From Heterocephalus glaber (taxonomy: Eukaryota; Chordata; Mammalia; Rodentia; Bathyergidae): DNA of 64,000 nt. The notes beneath the pieces were generated by a model. That model searched no databases. It worked only from the letters and a program-made list of their open reading frames with translations, and had not been told where the DNA came from. This document shows positions 1-10,979 of the stretch, one piece after another. The stretch lies in the NCBI RefSeq assembly GCF_000247695.1, contig NW_004624801.1, positions 2,394,294 through 2,458,293 of the forward strand. Direction: 5' to 3'. The first letter of the stretch is position 1. Each line of letters opens with the position of its first letter. The position numbers and the translations under genes were made by a program.

Positions 1-320
1 TCTTTTGTTGCCAGTTCAGGGAGTCCAGGTGGTTGAGTATCACAGTGTTCCATCTCATTTCCCTTTGCGGTTGCTGTAGGTGATCTGAAAGTCTGCTTTT
101 GAGACTTGTTTACGTGTCTTCTCCTTTCGACTGGGGTGGGGTGGGGGTGTGCTGTTGGCGCCCGAACAGCTCACCTCCTCTGAGCTAGGAGCGGTGGGAG
201 AGTGGCTCAGAAGCCCCTTCCTCTGGGCTGGGAGTGGCAGGACAGACCTCTTTTCCTTTTTCATTCCACCCAGACTTCAAATCTATTGGTTCATATCACC
301 CACAAGATGGGGTGTCCCAG
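1..320. other. Unassigned non-coding sequence
   Basis: I recognise no repeat family and no coding signature here. A short G-rich run lies near 131-148. Short open frames on both strands start inside low-information sequence and show no domain. Confidence 0.5.
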
Positions 321-410
321 GACTGGGTATTTAGCTCAGTGGTTCTGGAGCCTGCCTTCTAAGCTAGAGGTCCCGAGTTCAATCCCTGGTACTCAAAAAA
401 AAAAAAGAAG
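321..410 (+). mobile_element. tRNA-derived ID-type SINE
   Basis: The element has the tRNA-Ala-like head of rodent ID SINEs. An A-box (TAGCTCAGTGG, near 331) and a B-box (GAGTTCAATCCC, near 375) form the internal pol III promoter, and a pure A tail follows at about 395-406. The stretch between the boxes is the divergent 'CCTGCC' type rather than the common 'GCTTGCCT' type. I see no clear target-site duplication, so its boundaries are approximate. It is a retroposed copy and not a working tRNA gene. Confidence 0.85.
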
Positions 411-1023
411 CATTGTCTTTTCCCTTCAGTTTTCTGGGCTATATGTCCATCACCCACCAACACACTTAGAACTATACCTTATTAACACACTAGGCATTTC
501 TTACTCCAATCAAGTTTACATATTCCGATTAACAGTTATATTGATCTAGAAATGGGATTAAAACTGGCCAAGGTGAGGATAAAGAGGGAAAGAGATGGAG
601 CAATAAAAAGCTCACTGAGTCATCCTGTTAGGATGTTGGTTGGTCCTGATGCTGAACACCTGATACATGTCGCTGAATTAAGATACAACACTCGAGGACA
701 ACTCCAGGTCCATGTGAGCCACCCAGTACATGTATTAGCTATCCACTGTGAAAGCAAAAGGACTCCAAACCCACCACCCTAGAGCACTAAATATTGACTA
801 CTTTGTGGCTTCTTTTGAGGTGCTGTGCCTCAACGTCCCTCACAGGCTGCTGTCATCTCAGGACCCCTTTGGGAGAAGGGTCAGTGTGGGGCCTGCTTCC
901 AAGCACACTCACACCTGCTGGACTGATGGCCTCTGAGCCCTTTCAGTTCTTCCTAAGGTCAGCCTCTCTGCACCACACCCACAGCCTGACTACTGATATC
1001 CCGAAGAACAAGGGGAGTGAGTA
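411..1023. other. Unassigned non-coding sequence
   Basis: This is ordinary mixed-composition sequence. I recognise no repeat and no exon-like open frame. Confidence 0.5.
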
Positions 1024-1492
1024 AGATAGTTAATTTCAAGTGTCTGCTTGGCCAAGCCATGTCGCCTAGATAAATATTAGACTAAATAATCAAGGGTTCT
1101 GGAAATTTCTATGAAAAAATTATTTGCGTGCAATTAACTATTACATAGGTGGACTTTGAGTAAAACAGATTAGCTTCCGCAATGCAATGGGCCTCATCCA
1201 ACCAGTTAGCCTGGATAGAACAAAGACTGGCCTCCTCTGGGAAAGGAATTCTGCCTGAAGAATGTCTTTGGACTGGAACTGTGATTCTTCCATGACTTAG
1301 CAGCCTGCCATCAGAGGTCGGACTCGCCAAACCTCTACAATCATGTGAGGTACTTCCTTAACATAAGTCAGTATCTCTTTATGTCTTGTCTACATCTGTA
1401 TTTCTTTCTCTGTGTCTTTGTCTCTTTCTCTATGTACACACAAACACACACTCACTGTGGGTTCTGTTTCTCTGCAGAACCCTGACATTACA
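1024..1492 (+). mobile_element. MLT2-type ERVL LTR relic
   Basis: The order of sequence blocks matches mammalian MLT2 LTRs. There is a 'GTGGACTTTGAGTAAA' block near 1149, then 'GGGCCTCATCCAACCAGTTA' near 1190, and a terminal block 'GGTTCTGTTTCTCTGCAGAA' near 1459 followed by CCCTGACATTACA. The 5' third (1024-1140) is more degraded. This is an old solo LTR or LTR fragment, with no internal retroviral sequence next to it. The exact subfamily and both edges are uncertain. Confidence 0.7.
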
Positions 1493-3117
1493 ATGAGGGC
1501 TAGAGAGGGGAAGCCAAGTGGCAGTCTTTTTGTAACTTAACCTTAGAAGTGACCTTCCACCACTTTTGCTGTATTACATTGGCTAGAACTGAGTCATTGC
1601 CCAAGTTCACCCTCAAGAGACAGAGATTACCATAGGAATCCAACTAGAAGTGAATTTGGGGAAAAACTAAGATTCCCATGAAACTTATCAGCAGCATAAT
1701 TTGGGGGCAAGTGCTCTAACCATCTCGTGACCCCTTTGTTCATCTCTGAGATGTGCAGTTTAGTGTCTCCTCCTAGGGGAGTGGTGGGGCAAGGACAATC
1801 CTTTGAAGGCAGGCGCGAAGAACTCAGTACATGATGATGATGATGACAGTGAGTATGTAAAAATTTATGATCTTTCACAGCTTTTTACAAGTAACCAGGT
1901 CCTCAAACATGAAAGCCATTTCAGAGTGAGGAAACTGGGCTCAATGCCTAAGGCTGATTTTCTCACTTGTTGTCCACCTGCCCACCAGGAACATTTCCCC
2001 CATCCTCAGAGTTCTACAGCAGCTGAAATCTCCTTCAATATCACTCAGAGATGCACAATCCACTTTAAAAAATTTTTAACAAATTATTTGCTTTTACCTC
2101 TCCCCTCCCACACACATACACAATACCTTTTGTTTGCCAGGTCCTCTGGCTGGCATTGGTGTGGTCTAAAATGTCACATTTGGATTGAGCCCTGAAGAGT
2201 GAAAAAGGAGGAGTTAGGCAGAGGAAGGGCCAGCTGCCTTCAGTCCATGAGGGATGCTACTTCTCCCTGAGATTCCACAGAAATAGCCCTGATAAAGCTT
2301 TGGATGACTTCATGATGACTAAACCCGAGGTGAGTTTTCAGCTTTCCCTTGTGACTCACTGTTGTCTCTGTTCCATTTGAAGCTTCCTCAGACTGGCCAT
2401 CCTCTACCTCCTTGGCCTCTGTAAGGCCGTGTCTTGGCTCCTTTCCTATCCCTGATGGCTCCTCCTTGTCCAGGATAACAGACTTCTCATTTGTGCTTTG
2501 AGGGTCTCTTCTGGCCATTTTTAAAGACCCCGGGCCAACATCTCATGATGATGAAGCTCATAACTGTGTGGCAAGCCTCAGACTTGTACAACTGTCTAAC
2601 TGTTTGCCAGCATGAATTCCTGGGTACCACATAAACTTCTCAAACTTAGCATGGCCAGAATGGGCCTCATTTCCCTCCTCCCAGTGTCTGCAATGTGGAC
2701 CATCCTCTTGTGTGTGCAGGCCCCAAAATGGCACCTGGATCACCAAGTCCAAACCCTGGAAGTCAGCTGAGTCTACTCCTCTTAGATGTTGGATTGATCA
2801 ATAAATCCTATTTATTTCACTTTCTGACTAGGCCTTGCGTTTGTTCTTTCCTCTTCATCCCTACTGTGATATTTCAGGCCGTTGTCACTTACATGCCTGA
2901 ACTTTGCAAAAGATTTCTACTGGTCTCTGCTTCCTCCAAGCCCCTCTCCTCTTGCAAAATCATTCTCTATACTTCTCCCAGTATCTAAAGCGTATCACCA
3001 TTTTGACACTTGGTATAAAACCAGAGGCTTCTTAATGGGATACGCCTAATACTACCTACTTTTCATAGAGGCTTTTTAATTTTCGTTTTATTTCTGCATT
3101 GCTCCCTAGCAATGATC
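1493..3117. other. Unassigned non-coding sequence
   Basis: I see no gene. A short GATGAT run lies near 1830-1847 and a CA-rich patch near 2110-2125. Short open frames on both strands lack any recognisable domain. Part of 2850-3000 is pyrimidine-rich and could be decayed L2, but I cannot support that. Confidence 0.45.
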
Positions 3118-3556
3118 TGTATTAATCAGTTCGTATCATTGTGACCAAAAAAAAACAACTTGAAGGGAGAAAGATTTATTTTGGCTGGTGGTTTCAGAGG
3201 CTTCAGTCCATGGTCAACTGGGTCCATTGCTTTTAGGCCAATGGAGAGACAGAGCTTCATGGTGCAACAGAGCTGTTCACATCATGGCAAGCAAGAAGCA
3301 GAAAGAGAGAAAGAGCTGGAGAGGAAGAGGATGGGAACAGGCTGTAGCCTTCAAAACCGTGCCCAAGAGATCTGCTTCATCCAGTTAGGCTCTATCTTCC
3401 AATAAGGCCATTGAGCTAGGAACTCATCAATGGATGAACCCATTGACAAAGTTAGAGCCCTCTTGATCCAATCATGCCCCACAAGCCCATCAGCTGGCAA
3501 GCACTTCTTCAACACAATGAACCTTTGGGGTGACATTTTATATCCCAACCCCAACA
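3118..3556 (-). mobile_element. MaLR-type solo LTR (reverse strand)
   Basis: Read on the minus strand, this follows the order of a MaLR LTR: a start block at 3556, 'GGTTCATTGTG', a central 'AATGGGTTCATCCATTGATG' block (rc of about 3430-3449), and an AATAAATC-type polyadenylation segment (rc of about 3173-3180). On the plus strand the diagnostic 'TTTCAGAGGCTTCAGTCCAT' is at 3191-3210. The ends are consistent with TG...CA (TG at 3118 and CA at 3555 on the plus strand). The five bases on each side do not match, so I cannot confirm a target-site duplication. There is no internal MaLR region. Confidence 0.75.
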
Positions 3557-3558
3557 AG

Positions 3559-3622
3559 GTTGAATGTAGGCCCTTGTGTAGCCAGTTGAGTACTCTACCA
3601 CTGAGCCACACATCTACCCTCC
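3559..3622 (-). mobile_element. ID-type SINE fragment (reverse strand)
   Basis: The reverse complement contains an A-box-like 'TGTGGCTCAGTGGTAGAGTA' and a degraded B-box-like CTACATTCAACC. This is the head of an ID-type SINE lying directly against the MaLR LTR edge. It has no A tail and is truncated. Confidence 0.6.
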
Positions 3623-3799
3623 TGCCTAATTTTTGTATCCTTCATACCCTACTTTCTACCCCTCCCTTGACGTAAAAAGTGAATTGCTATTGTTTCTTCA
3701 ACGTATCACATTGTTTCTTGTTTTCTGTAAGTTGCTTCCTTACTGAAATATTTTTATCCTTTACCCCTCTCCCATTCTTATTCTTCCTATTTTTATCTA

Positions 3800-4030
3800 T
3801 ATAGTCTTATTCATCCTGTAAGACCAAGCAAAGACATCACCACCTCCCAAAAGCCTTCCAGGATTGCCTTTACTATTGGATTCATTACATCTTATTTAAA
3901 TTATCTGTTTAAATGTTCTCTCCACTAGGCTGTGAGCCCCTAGATACCAGGTGCCATATGTCTGTCTCAGAGCCTACATGGTTGGAATAAAATGGTGGTC
4001 CATCAACACTTGTTCAGTTGAATTTTTCTC
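3800..4030 (+). mobile_element. L2 LINE 3' end
   Basis: This matches the L2 3'-end pattern: a 'CACCACCTCCCAAAAGCCTT' block near 3840, 'TAGGCTGTGAGCCCCTAGAT' near 3928, and 'TCAACACTTGTTCAGTTGAA' at the tail. It is an ancient pan-mammalian LINE and is not functional. Confidence 0.7.
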
Positions 4031-4774
4031 AATTATTTTCCTTTCATGTTACAGCAGCTCTACATCAGGAAAAATAAAAATGAGGCTTTTATGAACAGTA
4101 TTTTTCCTTCAAAGTAAAATCAAGCCGAAGTCTATACTGGTAGAAGCATCAGGACTGGCATGTGGAGCCCTTTTTACACTCCTCTTGTAAGTTCATTAGC
4201 TCTTCCATGCCAAATAAGTCCACTCCCAAGTTTTAAAAAAGTACATTTTTGCAAAAACCACTTCAAGATGAGCTCCTCAGTATCCAGTTTACCCATAAGA
4301 TGGTCATCCTTTAGACCTGCTGAACTGAATTTCTGGAATCTCCATGCTCTGCAGTTTTATCTGGAATGTTGGGGTGATATCCTATAGCTTTCACGTAAAA
4401 GATCAAAGCCAGCGTTGACCAGTACTTAAATTGGTGTTACACTTCAGTATTGGAGACCATCATAGAAGTTATAAAACTTGATTTGAAAAGTAAGGATAGA
4501 ATTTATGTGGGAGGAAACCATATTTTCTTTTGTTATTTTCTCTGAACTTTCAAGATATTACACAGCAGAATATCATGAAAACCGAGTGAAATCCCTATCT
4601 CTGAACTTACTAATTATAAAATCCTTTAGAATATTTTGTATATCTATACTTAACAATATATAAAAGAATTTCTATAGTGAAAGAGTATTTATTAAATCTC
4701 TTATAAATAAGACTCAGAATGTTAAGTATTGAGGACACATTTTGTATTGTACACTGCAATGAATTTTCTTTTTG
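4031..4774. other. Unassigned AT-rich sequence
   Basis: This block is AT-rich. I recognise no repeat and no coding signature. Confidence 0.5.
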
Positions 4775-4935
4775 CATTCTTGTAATCCTCCTGACAAAGC
4801 CATGAAGCAAGTATTATTGTTCTTGTTTTACAGATGTGAAAAATCTTGGCTTTGAAATATTATAGAACTTCATAAAAGCCATGCTCCAGAGCTGACATTC
4901 ATACTCAGATTTCTGAATTCAAACAACAGAGATAT
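4775..4935 (-). mobile_element. Probable MIR remnant (reverse strand)
   Basis: The order 'TAATCCTCCTGACAAAGCCA', a tract near 4820 including TTTTACAGATG, and a distal CATACTCAGATTTCTGAATTC block resembles a reversed MIR core and flank. It is strongly diverged. Confidence 0.4.
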
Positions 4936-4973
4936 TAATGACTGCACCATGCTCCATTTAATGAAGGAGAAAG

Positions 4974-5329
4974 TGTCTTAGTCTGTTTCCTGCTGCTACA
5001 AAAAGAATTTATTGGGGGGTAATTTTTAAAGAGTAGAAGTTTATTCAACTCATGGTTTGGGAGTCAAGACCATGGCACTGTTGCCTGGCAAGGGCCAGCC
5101 TGCAGTGACAAAGCATGATGCAAGAGGAGGAGACTTGGTGTGGACAGAGAGAAAAATGTAGTAGAACTCATCCTTTGAATCAGGAGCGCACTCTTGGGAC
5201 AAGTAACGCTCAGCTGAGATAGCCACATTAAACCATCTGTGAAGGTGAAGCTCTTGTGACACAGTCACCTCATAAGATTCCTTACAATTGATACTACTGC
5301 AGGTTAAACTTCAAATTCAAACCATAACA
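4974..5329 (-). mobile_element. MaLR/MST-type LTR (reverse strand)
   Basis: On the plus strand it opens with TGTCTTAGTCTGTTTCCTGCTGC and closes with CAAACCATAACA, the mirror image of a MaLR LTR. 'TTTATTCAACTCATGGTTTG' at 5040 corresponds to the reversed end of the LTR. Part of it (5169-5281) is closely similar to 6819-6934, so a related copy lies 1.65 kb downstream. I see no convincing 5-bp target-site duplication. Confidence 0.65.
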
Positions 5330-5935
5330 GACATCGTATTTCATTTCATCAGAGGTTAGTAACAGCTTAGTTGATCAACTGGGTTGACAGGCCACCATTT
5401 GGCCAATATGTTTTGACCAAAATGAAATCAAAATCAAAAAGAATAAATTACAAAGAGTAGCTTGTTTTAGATGAGCGATTACATTTTAAAACTGAAAATA
5501 GTCAGATGCTTGTTTAAAACTTGGATGCCTAAGGAAAGCCCACAAAATGAACTGATAATGCAACATTTCAATGTGTTATATCCATTAATATCTTGCACAA
5601 TGCCATGTCTGCTATTATGAACCTCTCCCTCTACCTTGAGCATTTAATCTCTATGTACAACTGAAGCTACTAAAAGCATTTTTTTGTAAGTAGATTTTTT
5701 TTGTCTGTCTCATCTGAGTTTATTTCTTTATCCTCAGGTCTAAAGCTTCTAGACTTCAAAACAGTGCTTTAGATTTATCTTCTAGTTAGCTAAGCATTAA
5801 GCACAAGTAATTCAGTAAGTGCTTTTTATAAACAAATATTCAATGTGTCAAACAAATACATAATAAAAATATCCAATATATAAGTACACCTAACTCAAAT
5901 CATTTTAATTGCTGTCAAAGCTACAACATGAGGTC
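5330..5935. other. Unassigned AT-rich sequence
   Basis: AT-rich sequence with several TTTTT and AAATA runs. I see no gene or recognisable repeat. Confidence 0.5.
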
Positions 5936-5939
5936 AGGG

Positions 5940-6115
5940 GATGGATAGTAATGGGTCAGATAAGAGGATAGAAGTGCTGTTTGCAAGTGACCAGGATGGC
6001 TTCTCTCATACAGTGACACTGGAGCAGAGACCCAAAGGAAGTGTGACAATGAGTCATGAGTGCGTAAGTGAAGATGCTCTGGTAGAGGAGAAATGGCTAC
6101 AAATGTTCTGGATAC
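5940..6115 (-). mobile_element. L2/CR1-type LINE fragment (reverse strand)
   Basis: The succession of GGCTTCTCTCATACAGTGAC, TGGAGCAGAGACCCAAAGGA and TGGTAGAGGAGAAATGGC is the reverse complement of the 3' part of L2/CR1-clade LINEs. It also reads as a short open frame on the plus strand, which I attribute to chance. Confidence 0.5.
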
Positions 6116-6738
6116 TCTTCCCATTGAGAAGTGAGGACTAAGTCTCTTTCTCTTCAATCCTGGAGGGTGCAACATCAGTGCCTTGTCAGTGTCTGGGCTT
6201 AGACTTTAAGAGATTAGTGACTCCACTTCTTTCCTGTTGGGGCTCTTGCTCTTGGTACCCAGCTGACATGTTGTAAGGAAGTCCAAGCATCCCTTGGCAG
6301 AGGCCCCATGCAGAGAAATCGAGGCCCCTAGATAACAGTCCAGGGGAGTTCCCAGCTGACAACTAGCCCCAACTTGCCACCAACCCCAGTTAAGCCACTG
6401 CAGCTGACAGCTTGTGGAGTAGAGATGAGCCATCCCTGCCAAGCCCTGCAAAAGTTGCAGATTCATGAATAAAATACATTCTTGTTAATGTCAGAGGACA
6501 CTGAACCCTGAGATGATTCATACCACAGCGATAGACACTGCAACAAACTTGGCTGATGGGAGACTAGGGCACAAGCTTGACAGAGGGGAACATTTGACAT
6601 ATTCTGGGTCCAGTTTCATGGAGCAGAGAACGGAAGCCACAGAGAAGTAGGAGGTGAGATCAGAGAGGTCTCAGGGGCCTCTGGGTTTAACGTTCCAAGA
6701 ACATGATGAGTGAATAGCTACCTGCTGAGTGAATACCT
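6116..6738. other. Unassigned non-coding sequence
   Basis: I see no coding signature and no repeat family I can name. Confidence 0.5.
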
Positions 6739-6739
6739 A

Positions 6740-7065
6740 AAGTAATAGTTCTCGATCCTAACTGCACTTTGAAATCAGAGGGGAGTTAGAAAAGAAGGAA
6801 AATGAAAAAGCTTGCAGACCTTATCCTTTGAATCAGAAGCCCCCTCTTGGGACAAGTAGCACTCTGCTGAGATATCCACAGTAATCCATCTATGACAGCG
6901 AAGCTCTTGTGACACAGTCACCTCATAAGGCTCCGTCTTCTTGAATGCTTGAATCCAAGCCTTTTCGACTAGGGCCCAAACTTTGATTTAAAACCGAACA
7001 AACCCAAACAAACAACTCTCCAGTCCCTCTGACGTAAGGTAAGGATTGAGATCAACTGCTTAGAC
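6740..7065 (+). mobile_element. hAT (MER5-like) relic split by an LTR fragment
   Basis: The left part (about 6740-6815) begins with a MER5-like terminal sequence, 'AATAGTTCTCGATCCTAACT'. The right part (about 7020-7062) ends with 'GATTGAGATCAACTGCTTAG', which resembles the opposite terminus. The MaLR-like segment 6819-7005 lies between them. The simplest reading is an older non-autonomous hAT element interrupted later. The assignment of the two halves to one element is inferred. Confidence 0.45.
6819..7005 (-). mobile_element. MaLR LTR fragment (reverse strand)
   Basis: Positions 6819-6934 align by eye with 5169-5281 of the upstream MaLR LTR. Shared blocks include TATCCTTTGAATCAG/TCATCCTTTGAATCAG, CTCTTGGGACAAGTA and a perfect 'TCTTGTGACACAGTCACCTC'. 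The rest, to about 7005, ends in an A-rich stretch. It is a truncated copy of the same LTR family. Confidence 0.65.
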
Positions 7066-7245
7066 AGGGATTGCTTAGCCATGGCTCATGGGTTAAATGA
7101 CCCACGCTTTGATGTATAAATAAGGTTGTACCAAAGCAGATAGCCACACTTACTTACATATTGTCTGTGGCAGCTTTCTTGCCACAGTGGCAGAGTTGAG
7201 TGGTTCCAACAGAGACCACATGGTCTGCAGAGCCTAAAAGATTAA
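7066..7245 (+). mobile_element. hAT-Charlie-like non-autonomous element, partial
   Basis: This shares blocks with the fuller copy at 58883-59076: GGCTCATGGGTTAAATG beside CCATGGGCCAAATGTGG, AAATAAGGTTGTACCA beside AAATAAAGTTTTATTGGA, and a shared CATATTGTCTGTGGC-type block. The 3' part has GTGGCAGAGTTGAGTGGTTC and AGCCTAAAAGATT, as in full-length family members. The termini are eroded. Confidence 0.6.
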
Positions 7246-7847
7246 AGCTTCTAGAAGTCAAAATTGTGCCTTACATTTTTCTTCTCGTTATTTGTAGTGG
7301 CTATGTACCAGCTCCCTGGCTATAGTAGTACTTCTAAAAGTGTTGGTAGGTATCAGGATCATTGGAGAACGCAATGGAAAATAAAGGGCCAACCCCTCTC
7401 CTACTCCCCTGAGCCTCTGATTCCTTACCAGCTGGCTCTGCTGTGCACTAGAGTTGATGAGCCATAGTCCCAATCTTTGAAGACACATGCCACCCAAGCC
7501 TACATACGAGTGGAGGTTCAGCTGAGCTTCTGTCTAGATGACCTCTTCTCTCTCCTGGTGCCAGCCTTCCCCCGGTGCTACACATTCAGAAAGGTTTCCG
7601 ACCCACACTGACAAATGATAACGTGACAAGAACCATTACAGTTGCTCTTGAAACCATGGGATAACATCTTCCCGCACAGGTGCCTGAGCTGCAGCCTCTT
7701 TGCATTCATAGGCAGCATCACTGGCTCCTATCAGGCCCTGGGGTAATGGAAGTTGGTGATGTTCCTGGGCAGGATCTTTGAGGTCCACACCTTGACCCCC
7801 ACTTTCCCTTGGTGTTTTGTTCATGGGAATAATCCTTGACATGTGTT
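7246..7847. other. Unassigned non-coding sequence
   Basis: I recognise neither a coding gene nor a repeat family here. Confidence 0.5.
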
Positions 7848-8025
7848 AGATGAAAGTTATTCATCTGGTAGGATGCATCATTAGAATCTGTGTGAAGCTG
7901 AAAAGAACTAAACACTAGTCTGGTAGTGGGTTCACACTCCTGGACCTTCTAATTCAGTAAGTCTGGGGTGGGATCTTGCAGATGATTGCTCTGTACAGTC
8001 TCCATGGCTGAGAATTGTTGTTCTA
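7848..8025 (+). mobile_element. MER5A-type hAT relic, copy 1
   Basis: The core 'TAATTCAGTAAGTCTGGGGT' and the right end GGCTGAGAATTGTTGTTCTAG match the MER5A pattern. The left end is degraded. It lies head-to-tail with the next copy. Confidence 0.6.
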
Positions 8026-8032
8026 GACTCTA

Positions 8033-8222
8033 GAATCTAGAGCAACGATTTCCAAGCTTGAGCAAACAGCGGAACCCCCTGGAGGGCTTGTTAAAAGCAG
8101 ATTGCTGGGCCCCACCCTAGAGTTTCTGGGAGTTCTGGGGTGGGACCAAGATTTTGCCTCTCAAGCAAGTTTGCCATGCTGCTGATGCTGCTGGTCTGGA
8201 GACAAGAGGGTGAGAATCACTA
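8033..8222 (+). mobile_element. MER5A-type hAT relic, copy 2
   Basis: This copy is nearly complete. The left terminus is near 8043, and 'CCCCTGGAGGGCTTGTTAAA' follows near 8074. The centre reads 'AGATTGCTGGGCCCCACCCT'. The right end is 'GCTGATGCTGCTGGTCTGGA' followed by a terminal GAGAATCACT. It is a short non-autonomous Charlie-family element with no transposase. Confidence 0.85.
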
Positions 8223-8261
8223 TCTTAGTGTATAATGAGGTCCTCAAATGCACTTCAACAA

Positions 8262-8380
8262 GCTAAAGGGCTTAATTGGAGTCAAGGTATTTGGGTCCTA
8301 GCATCCAACCACTGGCAAGTCTCTCCAGAGCTCAGTTTTGTCATCTATAGATACCAAATCCACAGGCAGGGCCTCAGACA
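8262..8380 (+). mobile_element. Possible MIR remnant
   Basis: GAGCTCAGTTTTGTCATCTATAG resembles the MIR block that reads CCTCAGTTTCCTCATCTGTA in the consensus, and the preceding 60 bases have the right spacing. It is heavily diverged. Confidence 0.4.
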
Positions 8381-8699
8381 GTTTTCTCTGGAAGGCACCG
8401 GGGAGGCACCAAGGATGATGAATAAATGTCAAGGAAAACAAAGCATTTCCAAATTGAAAGCAGTCAAAGCACCTTTAAAACCCACCACCTGAGAGCATAA
8501 TTATATAACCCATGAATATAATTAGGTGCTTCCCTTCCCTCTCCACCCTTGTTTCCCTTTGGCTTTGGCTTTGGCTTGGGGAAAGGGGGAGGGGATCCTG
8601 AGAGTCTCAGGATTCCCAACATAATATCCTACCTTTTCCTGCTCTTATAAACTTCCTCAAAAAATAGTACTTGGATCTGGCTGGAGCCAAACCCCAGAG
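8381..8699. other. Unassigned non-coding sequence
   Basis: A TTTGGC triplet repeat (GGCTTTGGCTTTGGCTTGGG, near 8561) is the only local structure I see. Confidence 0.45.
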
Positions 8700-9000
8700 C
8701 TTCTTGTCCATCAATTAATATTTATTGGGCCTTCACAATGAGCTAAGCAGGCATATAAAAGACAACAGTACCTGCAGACTGTTATTAAGCCAAAAGAGAA
8801 CAAGTACCTCACCTTCCTTTTCACAAGGTGTTGGCAGCTGGATGGTTGTGTCTGGGTCAAAATGAATACTCAACCACTCATCCCACAAAAATGCCTCAAA
8901 CCTTGCTGTGTCGCAGGCATTCTACTTAGCGCTGGGGATATGGCTGTAGCCGAAATAGACAGCAACCTCTGCCCCAGGAGAGGGGAGGGTTAGAGTATCT
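8700..9000 (-). mobile_element. L2 3'-end remnant (reverse strand)
   Basis: 'ATTAATATTTATTGGGCCTT' near 8714 and 'TTAGCGCTGGGGATATGGCT' near 8926 are reversed L2 3'-end blocks. The middle is unclear, so two fragments are possible. Confidence 0.45.
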
Positions 9001-9539
9001 GCAAGCACAGGGGCAAGGGCTGGAGTCTGAGATCCCCACAAGCAGACCTCCAGTGTGAGACTGGGTCCACCAGTCTGCTCTAGGCTGCTGGCTTATTTCC
9101 CAGGCTGTTTCCCAAAACTGCTATTGGGAACTAGACATCTGTGGTTTCAAGGCCTCTGGGTGAGGGATCTGAGTTCAGAAACAAAGTGTGTTGATGCAGA
9201 TGCTGGCTGGATTTCTAGGTCTGTTGCCTGAATAACTCACTGTAAAGCCAGTAAGAGCCAAAGTATGGAGACCTCTCCAGGTATGGTTTCCCTCAGAATC
9301 CCATCCTGTCCAGAAATCACGCCTTCTGGATGCTTAGGCCACTCCAGATCAAGTGTTTCTCAATCCCTCCAGGAGGGAAGTGTGGTTTTCCAGTAGATTT
9401 AGTTCCAGTCTAGGAAAGTGGCTTACATACTCAGGAACCCATACCTCTATAGGTCAGCATGATTGTTGGCCACAACAGAAATGTTCCAGGTCAAGACACT
9501 GTATCTGTATGGTCCAGGGAAGCAGGTGCCATTTGTCAT
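9001..9539. other. Unassigned non-coding sequence
   Basis: No gene or repeat is recognised in this stretch. Confidence 0.5.
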
Positions 9540-9645
9540 ATAATATGATGACCTCAGCCCACAGACTAGTGCATGGTGCCCAGTGGACAAGTGATTCATG
9601 AGCAAATGATTGAATGAGTAGGTGAATGAGTGAATGAATGAGTAT
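9540..9645 (+). mobile_element. Probable L2 3' tail
   Basis: A TGGTGCCCAGTGGACAAG block is followed by a GAATGAGT-rich tail (9605-9642), as at the end of L2 elements. Confidence 0.4.
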
Positions 9646-10359
9646 AAAACACTTCATGAAACTGTAAAGTTTCATGAGCTTCTTGCCAAGAAATCTCATG
9701 ACCCTTGGGGTCCTCATCTTGATGTCACCAAGACCACTCTCAGTATTCTATCCATGGAGCATGGAGGTGACACATGAGGTAGAGGGGTGCGGGAGCTGAG
9801 AACCTGACTGGAGACCCATAGAATAGAAGAACCTGTCTTGGGAAGACCAAGACAAGTGCTCTGTGAGGGATGAGGGAAGGAAGTGGGTTGTGAGCTGGAG
9901 AAAGAATATGGAGCCCCACATCATTCCCACCTCCAACCCCTTCCCAACACATCAGTTAAAAAGGAGGAATTGGGAATTGGGATAGATTTTGGAAGAAAAG
10001 GACTTTAATTCCCTCCCTTCGAAAGTGACGGATTGGTTAAAGGCTGAGTGAAAACTTATAGTAGAAAAGAAGGAGGAAACAAATACAAAATAAACAGAAC
10101 AGTTTGCTGTAATATGATGCATGCGTCAATGTTTTAAAGATGTATAGCACGTTGGCAAAAACATGTTGGCATGCATAGAAAACGTGTACAGAGCAAACCT
10201 AGTATATGCTCTATCAGGAAGCAAGGATCCAAACTTGAATGAATGTGCAAGGAAAGTCCCACGTGGGATAAGCAATTATCATTTACTTGTACTCAGTGTA
10301 TGGGACATATTTTGTTCTTCTAGCACTTGAAATCTTTTCACTGACCTCTCTTTTTCTCT
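9646..10359. other. Unassigned non-coding sequence
   Basis: I see no gene or repeat I can name. Confidence 0.5.
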
Positions 10360-10645
10360 AGAAAGCCAAAACTTCTCTTCCTGGAAAATTCTTATTCAGT
10401 CTTCAAAACTTAATTTTCACTTCATCACTTACCTTGAAAAATGACTGCCCCCCACCATGGATTACCATAATACCTGGACTTCCACCATCACCGCATGTAT
10501 GATTTAACATTGCAGCTGAACTTGTTACCATCGTTTATTTCACTTGACTGTGAGTCCCTAAAGGTCAGGATCCTGTCCCATTCATTTTCATTTATATCAT
10601 GCATGGTATAAAAAAGTCTTCAACAAATGGTTTTGGGATTTTAAA
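10360..10645 (+). mobile_element. L2 LINE 3' end
   Basis: The blocks 'CTTGACTGTGAGTCCCTAAA' near 10543, 'GGTCAGGATCCTGTCCCATT' and the final CTTCAACAAATGGTTTTGGG follow the L2 3'-end order. It is an ancient, non-functional copy. Confidence 0.65.
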
Positions 10646-10979
10646 AAATGTCAACTTTGAACACCCAATGGAGACATGTCTACTGTACATGGGGAAGAAG
10701 ATCCAGCTGCTATAGGAATGGAAAGTTCTCCCTAGTCAGAGCTTCCAAGCCATGGAGAAAGAGGAGAACCATATGTCAGCACTGGATGAGCACTCCCCCA
10801 TCATTCTAGAGGCCTTTCAGGAAGCAGGAGGCTCACAGGCAATTGGAGACTTGTTTATATCAAATAAGCACTTGCTTCACTGTTCAAAGATCAGCAGGTT
10901 CCAACTTGAACGTCCATGGAAGTCATGGTCCTATAGCTGCATTTGATGCAAGAAGATGGCCAGTGAAAGCAGACTTGTG
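10646..10979. other. Unassigned non-coding sequence
   Basis: I recognise no repeat. A 98-codon open frame begins at 10843 and runs into the CpG-dense patch that follows. Confidence 0.45.
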
